Of a DNA stretch of 64,000 bases, positions 59,782-64,000 are shown piece by piece (position 1 is the first letter of the stretch; every line of letters starts with the position of its first letter). Under the pieces are notes generated by a model that saw nothing but the letters and a program-made list of their open reading frames with translations, did not search any database and was not told the origin of the DNA. Origin of the DNA: Bog-950 sp044225825 (lineage in GTDB: Bacteria; Bacteroidota; Bacteroidia; Chitinophagales; LD1). The translations under genes and the position numbers were made by a program. The stretch is taken from positions 124,001 through 188,000 of the forward strand of contig JBGAIB010000005.1 in the NCBI GenBank assembly GCA_044225825.1. Reading direction: 5' to 3'.

Positions 59782-59886
59782 GCGCCGATGGCGAAAAATC
59801 CGCTTGCATTTATTCGTTTTGAATAACCGTGCCAGCAGCCTTGCTGTATAGTTTTTACTTACCTTTGAAAAATATTTCCTACGCGC

Positions 59887-61827
59887 ATGAAGCAACTTTT
59901 TTACCTGTTAACCCTGCTGTTTTTCTTTAACACCCTGCAAGCCTCTACGGGTGATACGATCCGGGTGCTGACACACGATACCGTACTCATTCAAACTGAC
60001 CCTGGAGGCAGCGGCCATACGGAGTATGCGCGTTGGGGGGTATTTCCCGGTAACGCTACCAAGTACAGCAAGGTATTGCTGCGTATGCAGTTTGCCTGCC
60101 CCAATGTTACAGGACTTACCTGCGGCGAATGGGACTACCTGAACTGGATATATGTGCGCCGCACAGGCAGCCAGGCCGATACTTCGAAGAATGTATCGAT
60201 AGCAACCTTTATTACTCCTTATGGCCACTTTTGGCCCAAGAACTGGAATTTTGAATGGATGATGGATGTAACCGATTATGCGTTGCTGTTGCACGACTCA
60301 GTTGAAATTGAATATGACCATACCGGCTTTGAAGCCAGTAACGACCGCGGCTGGCGCGTAACACTGGAGTTTATCTGTATTGAAGGAACGCCGGCGCTGG
60401 AGCCTGTAAAAATTGAGAACGTTTACAATGGTTCAGCCGGTTATGGCGGTACCCCCAGCATAGATGAAACGTTTTTAACCGAGCGCACCATTACCGCAGC
60501 GCCCGATGCAGCAGTGCTGCGTTTCCGTTTAAACCAAACAGGCCACGGATCGGATGCGAATTACTGCAGCGAGTTTTGCAATATGAGCCGCACCATTTAC
60601 TGGGACAGCAATTTTGTTGACCAAAGTGAAGTATGGCGCCCCTGCGGGTTTAATCCGCTTTATCCGCAATACGGCACCTGGCTGCTGGACCGCGCCAACT
60701 GGTGCCCCGGTGCGCCTGTAAAACCGGCTATACATGACTGGACGGTAGAACCCGGCACTACCCATAAATTAAATGTGGACATGGAAGCTTACACCAGCAG
60801 CGGCGGCGCCAATTACATGTTTACCAGCCAGGTTATACATTTTAAAGCCAACAACTTTGCCAACGATATTGAGTTGTATGACATATTAACGCCGAATGAT
60901 AAAGATGAATCGGGCAGAATTAGCCCGGTATGTGATAACCCCAAGGTGGTTATAAAAAACAATGGCAGTAACACACTTACTAAATGTGAAATTAAATACG
61001 GGCTGGACGGTGATAACGTGTACACCTATTTCTGGAGCGGCAACTTAAAAAGCGGTGAAACCCGGGAGGTAGATTTACCGGCTATGTTCTACCGTTTGAA
61101 TCCTCCCACCAACACGTTTATGGCATGGGTAGATTATCCTAATGGCGGCACGGATGAATACCACTGGAACGATACCTCGCGCACGTATGCGGCGGCTCCT
61201 CCCCTGATTGACTCCAACTTTATTGCCATTATTAAAACCAATCAGAATTCGACCGAAACAAGCTGGAAGATACGCGACAGCAATGGAAATGTGGTTGACA
61301 GCAACGATGCCTCGGGCTACCAGCCAGCAACCGTTTACCGCGATACCGTACATCTTACCGCAGGCTGCTACGAATTAACCTTGACAGACGCCGGCGGCGA
61401 TGGACTGGATTTTAACTGGGCTAACGGACAAGGCGTAGGATTTTTTAAACTGGTAAAACTGAACAACACAGCTATTAAAACCTTTACCGCCGATTTTGGC
61501 ACTCAGCACATTTACCAGTTTATGGTAGGCACGCCAGAGGTAGACCAACCCACAGCTGTAAACGAAGTGCCTGCGGAGCCTTTCTTTGAAGTTTATCCCA
61601 ACCCAACGGCTCATCTGCTGAATGTAGATGTGGCCCTTGCAGGGACCGAAGATGTGCGGATAGAAGTTACAAACCTGAATGGCCAGCAAATTGCGGCTAA
61701 ACAATACAACAACTTTAGCAACAACATTGTGCAGTTTGATTTTAGCGGACAACCCCAGGGCATGTATTTTGTGAGCCTGCAAACGGCTACGCACAAGCTG
61801 GTGAAGAAAGTGATCATAGCCCGTTAA
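59887..61827 (+). CDS. T9SS-secreted PNGase F-like protein
   Basis: A 646-residue secreted protein. Signal peptide MKQLFYLLTLLFFFNTLQA. The two jelly-roll domains of PNGase F are recognisable. N-domain: EYARWGVFPGNATKYSKVLL, then LTCGEWDYLNWIYVRR. C-domain: RFRLNQTGHGSDANYCSEFC, then EVWRPCGFNP, YPQYGTWLLDRANWCPG. Classical PNGase F cleaves N-glycans from Asn and is about 310 residues in its mature form; here about 200 residues of extra beta modules follow. The type A sorting domain (FFEVYPNPTAHLLNVDV, KKVIIAR) ends the protein. Whether the catalytic Asp/Glu are kept cannot be settled by eye. A TACCTTTG box lies near 59859, about 20 nt before the ATG. Confidence 0.84.
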   Translation: MKQLFYLLTLLFFFNTLQASTGDTIRVLTHDTVLIQTDPGGSGHTEYARWGVFPGNATKYSKVLLRMQFACPNVTGLTCGEWDYLNWIYVRRTGSQADTSKNVSIATFITPYGHFWPKNWNFEWMMDVTDYALLLHDSVEIEYDHTGFEASNDRGWRVTLEFICIEGTPALEPVKIENVYNGSAGYGGTPSIDETFLTERTITAAPDAAVLRFRLNQTGHGSDANYCSEFCNMSRTIYWDSNFVDQSEVWRPCGFNPLYPQYGTWLLDRANWCPGAPVKPAIHDWTVEPGTTHKLNVDMEAYTSSGGANYMFTSQVIHFKANNFANDIELYDILTPNDKDESGRISPVCDNPKVVIKNNGSNTLTKCEIKYGLDGDNVYTYFWSGNLKSGETREVDLPAMFYRLNPPTNTFMAWVDYPNGGTDEYHWNDTSRTYAAAPPLIDSNFIAIIKTNQNSTETSWKIRDSNGNVVDSNDASGYQPATVYRDTVHLTAGCYELTLTDAGGDGLDFNWANGQGVGFFKLVKLNNTAIKTFTADFGTQHIYQFMVGTPEVDQPTAVNEVPAEPFFEVYPNPTAHLLNVDVALAGTEDVRIEVTNLNGQQIAAKQYNNFSNNIVQFDFSGQPQGMYFVSLQTATHKLVKKVIIAR

Positions 61828-61913
61828 ACATGCGGCGAAAATTACGTCTGTTATCATTTAAGAAAATCATTTAAAAATAATATCGCCACTGCGTTAAATG
61901 CCGGTGGCGATTT

Positions 61914-61921
61914 TACTTTCG
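61914..61921 (+). promoter_or_regulatory. -7 promoter box ahead of the hydrolase gene at 61927
   Basis: TACTTTCG, one base from TAnnTTTG, ends 5 nt before the ATG; the same box-to-ATG distance as the cyclophilin, murG, thioesterase and SET genes. Confidence 0.45.
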
Positions 61922-61926
61922 CGGCT

Positions 61927-63168
61927 ATGAAGAATTACCTGCCCCTGCTTTTGTTTTTAGTGCTTACTAATTATGTACAGGCCCTGAACTTTGAAGGTCC
62001 GCATTTGCTTAGCTACAAGCTGTTTAAAACCATAACCAAAGAGGAACTGCTGAAAACGCTGCACGACAAAAAGATACCCAAAAGCATGGTAAAGGTGCGC
62101 GGCGATGTAGAGGTGTACGACATCAGCTATAAAACCTGCTGGCACGATGGGGTATGTATTAAAGCCACCGGACTGTATTTTGTTCCGAAGAACAGGACCG
62201 AACCATTAGCGGAGACGGTAATACACCACGGCACCCGTATGCATACCGACCGCAGTCAGAAATTAGGCGCACAGGAAATGCTGTGTGTGGGTATGGCGGC
62301 AGATAACTATGCGGTGTTGTTGCCCGATTATGTAGGCCTTGGAGGCGGTGATAAGTTTCACCTGTATCTGGATGCCAATACCGAAGGCCATGCCACCGCT
62401 GATATGTTGTATGCGGTGCGGGAATTGAACGATACCCTGAACGTGAGACTGAACGGCCAGCTTTTTTTAAGCGGTTACTCTCAGGGCGGGCATGCCTGCA
62501 TGGCGGCTGCCAAACTGCTGCAGGAGCAATATGCCAAAGATTTTACCGTAACTGCAGCGGCACCTATGAGCGGCCCGTATGATTTACAAGGTGTGCAAAG
62601 CCATGTAATGTTTGAGCGCTACACCCAGCCTTTGTATTTGCCTTATATGCTGCTAAGCTTTAACGAGGTTTACCACCTTGTGCCTGATATTAATGCGATA
62701 TACCGCCCACCCTATGATAGTCTTTTGCGTAACCTGTTTGACGGCAAGCATAACCTGCGGCAAATAAGTGAAGCCATGCCTGATACCCCTTACCTGATGC
62801 TGAAAGACTCGTTTATCAACCTGTATTTAAACGATCCGGATTTCCCGATTCGCAAAGCGCTGCGCGATAATTCGTTGACCGACTGGAAGCCTGAAATGCC
62901 CATGCTGCTGTGCTATTGCGATGCCGATGAACAAGTGAAACCCGCCAATGCTAAGGTGGCAGCAGAAAGCTTTAAGGAAAAGGGCGCCAAACACATCCGG
63001 CTGCTGGATGCAGGACGTAAATACACCCATACCAAATGCGCGCTGTTCGCCTTTATGTATGGTAAACTGTATTTTGATAGTTTCAGGAACGGCAGCAAAT
63101 ACGGACGAAGGGGCAAGGTAGGCCCGCGCTTTATGCTGGCGCTGGCCAAGCTGGCCGTAAAACGCTAA
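61927..63168 (+). CDS. Exported alpha/beta-hydrolase (lipase/esterase-like)
   Basis: A 413-residue secreted serine hydrolase. Signal peptide MKNYLPLLLFLVLTNYVQA. The nucleophile is Ser185 in LSGYSQGGHACMAA, preceded by an oxyanion-type HHGTRMH loop near 100 and LLPDYVGLGGGD. The acid is probably Asp in CYCDADEQVKPANA near 336 and the His lies in YTHTKCALFAF near 361. The layout resembles secretory lipase/cutinase-like hydrolases of Bacteroidota. No sorting domain is present, so it is periplasmic or soluble. The 3' neighbour is lpxD. Confidence 0.87.
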   Translation: MKNYLPLLLFLVLTNYVQALNFEGPHLLSYKLFKTITKEELLKTLHDKKIPKSMVKVRGDVEVYDISYKTCWHDGVCIKATGLYFVPKNRTEPLAETVIHHGTRMHTDRSQKLGAQEMLCVGMAADNYAVLLPDYVGLGGGDKFHLYLDANTEGHATADMLYAVRELNDTLNVRLNGQLFLSGYSQGGHACMAAAKLLQEQYAKDFTVTAAAPMSGPYDLQGVQSHVMFERYTQPLYLPYMLLSFNEVYHLVPDINAIYRPPYDSLLRNLFDGKHNLRQISEAMPDTPYLMLKDSFINLYLNDPDFPIRKALRDNSLTDWKPEMPMLLCYCDADEQVKPANAKVAAESFKEKGAKHIRLLDAGRKYTHTKCALFAFMYGKLYFDSFRNGSKYGRRGKVGPRFMLALAKLAVKR

Positions 63169-63308
63169 AGCCGCAACGGATAAAAACCAGTTTCACACTC
63201 AACTATTTACAGGCTTTTATTTCCTTTGAGCAGAATTGTTAGCCCAAAAATGATGGGCCACACAATATTATTTCGTTAACACGTTTTTAACAGAATTAAC
63301 CCCTGGTG

Positions 63309-64000
63309 ATGGAGATTACTGCGAAGGAACTGGCTGTGTTGCTGAACGCCAAGTTAGAAGGAAACCCTGATGCAAAAGTCAGCAAACTGGCCAAAATAGA
63401 AGAGGCCGACAAGGATTCGTTCTGCTTTCTTGCCAACCCTAAGTATTTTCATTTTGCGCAAACGGCTACAGCCGGCATTTTACTGTGCGATGAAGTATTG
63501 GAATACAACAAAGCGAACATCGGCGCAGCACTGCGCGTAACGGATCCTTATACGGCGTTCCAAAAGTTAATGGAATTATATGCGGCCATGACTGCCAAAC
63601 AACAAAGCGCCGGCATTGATAAGCAGAGCAGCATAGGCAAGGGCAGTACGTATGGCGAAAACCTTTACCTGGGACCGTTTAGCGCCATAGGCGAAAACGT
63701 AAAAATAGGTAACAACGTAAAAATTTACCCCAACTGCTACATCGGCGATAATGCCGTACTAGGCGATAATACGATACTGTATTCGCATGTAGCGGTGTAT
63801 CACGATTGTAAGATCGGAAATAACTGTATCGTGCATTCGGGTGCAGTTATAGGGGCAGATGGTTTTGGGTTTGCCCCACAGGAAGGAGGCACTTATAAAA
63901 AGATACCTCAAACCGGTAATGTGGTAATTGGCAACGATGTTGAAATTGGCGCCAATACCTGCATTGACCGGGCTGTGATTGGAGCTACTGTAATTGGTAA
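63309..64000 (+). CDS. lpxD: UDP-3-O-(3-hydroxyacyl)glucosamine N-acyltransferase (3' end outside window)
   Basis: Third step of lipid A synthesis: transfers a 3-hydroxyacyl chain from ACP to UDP-3-O-acylglucosamine. 230 residues are visible. The N-terminal LpxD domain is MEITAKELAVLLNAKLEGNPD, followed by SFCFLANPKYFHFA. The left-handed beta-helix of hexapeptide repeats starts near residue 98 (SSIGKGSTYGENLYLGPFSAIGENVKIG). The catalytic-region DGFGFAPQ is near 181, and ANTCIDRAV follows near 216. The stop is beyond the window. In Bacteroidota it is often followed by lpxC-fabZ and lpxA, which may lie just outside. Confidence 0.94.
   Translation, partial: MEITAKELAVLLNAKLEGNPDAKVSKLAKIEEADKDSFCFLANPKYFHFAQTATAGILLCDEVLEYNKANIGAALRVTDPYTAFQKLMELYAAMTAKQQSAGIDKQSSIGKGSTYGENLYLGPFSAIGENVKIGNNVKIYPNCYIGDNAVLGDNTILYSHVAVYHDCKIGNNCIVHSGAVIGADGFGFAPQEGGTYKKIPQTGNVVIGNDVEIGANTCIDRAVIGATVIG

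Noticed and set aside
1..64000. CRISPR arrays, tRNA or rRNA genes, prophage or transposase genes
   Set aside because: I looked through the intergenic stretches and found no regularly spaced direct repeats, cloverleaf-like sequences with CCA-type ends, or integrase/transposase motifs.

Overview
The window looks like a chromosomal piece of a Bacteroidota bacterium, probably near the Chitinophagales/Sphingobacteriales. The evidence is: nine secreted proteins ending in type IX secretion (T9SS) sorting domains (seven type A, two type B); gliding-associated C-terminal domains; an FtsZ tail of the LHDxxD type; Bacteroidota-type dihydroorotase and DUF4199 proteins; and promoter boxes of the TAnnTTTG class instead of E. 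coli -10 boxes. I saw no rRNA, tRNA, CRISPR array, prophage or transposase gene. The gene content is mostly housekeeping plus cell-surface and secreted proteins.

Layout. 1-6.4 kb: Sua5 (cut by the window start) divergent from a periplasmic cyclophilin and a CoA-transferase, then a small release-factor-like protein, two T9SS cargo proteins and a GNAT enzyme. 6.5-13.5 kb: the distal half of the division/wall cluster on the minus strand, in transcription order murG-murC-ftsQ-ftsA-ftsZ, with a strong terminator between ftsA and ftsZ. 13.8-23 kb: a T9SS adhesin-like protein, pyrC with a tRNA-queuosine mannosyltransferase-like gene, an FTR1 iron permease fused to cytochrome c, a BadF-type sugar kinase and a secreted PhoD phosphatase. 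23-25 kb: a gene-poor, repeat-rich stretch with palindromic repeats. 25-35 kb: a SET-domain protein, a CDGSH Fe-S protein, a DUF1214/DUF1254 gene pair, a DUF885 peptidase, a CBS protein, a 921-residue type B T9SS protein, a sphingomyelinase-like phosphodiesterase and a DAO-type oxidoreductase. 35-45.5 kb: T9SS and lipocalin-like proteins, including a 2137-residue glycine-rich beta-helix protein, then an M1 aminopeptidase. 45.7-56.6 kb: a fatty-acid-hydroxylase-family membrane enzyme, an aldonolactone oxidase, an acyl-CoA ligase, an isochorismatase-like hydrolase, a four-helix-bundle (23S IVS-type) gene with repeat flanks, an ILVBL-like ThDP enzyme, a phosphodiesterase and a thioesterase. 56.7-64 kb: T9SS cargo, a long-chain acyl-CoA dehydrogenase, a PNGase F-like T9SS enzyme, a secreted alpha/beta-hydrolase and lpxD (cut by the window end).

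How it fits together. Murein synthesis and septation (mur/fts), lipid A synthesis (lpxD), and fatty-acid activation and oxidation (acyl-CoA ligase, LCAD-type dehydrogenase, PaaI-type thioesterase, CoA-transferase, ILVBL-like lyase) form the core. Secreted phosphatase, PNGase F-like deglycosylase, aminopeptidase, DUF885 peptidase and lipase-like hydrolase suit a scavenger of macromolecules. The most interesting non-coding signals are a recurring TAnnTTTG/TTCG box exactly 5 nt before start codons (likely leaderless mRNAs), a 19-bp DtxR-like dyad at the iron-transporter promoter, two families of dispersed palindromes, and GTTTGT-rich inverted flanks around the four-helix-bundle gene. No wholly new multigene system could be supported.
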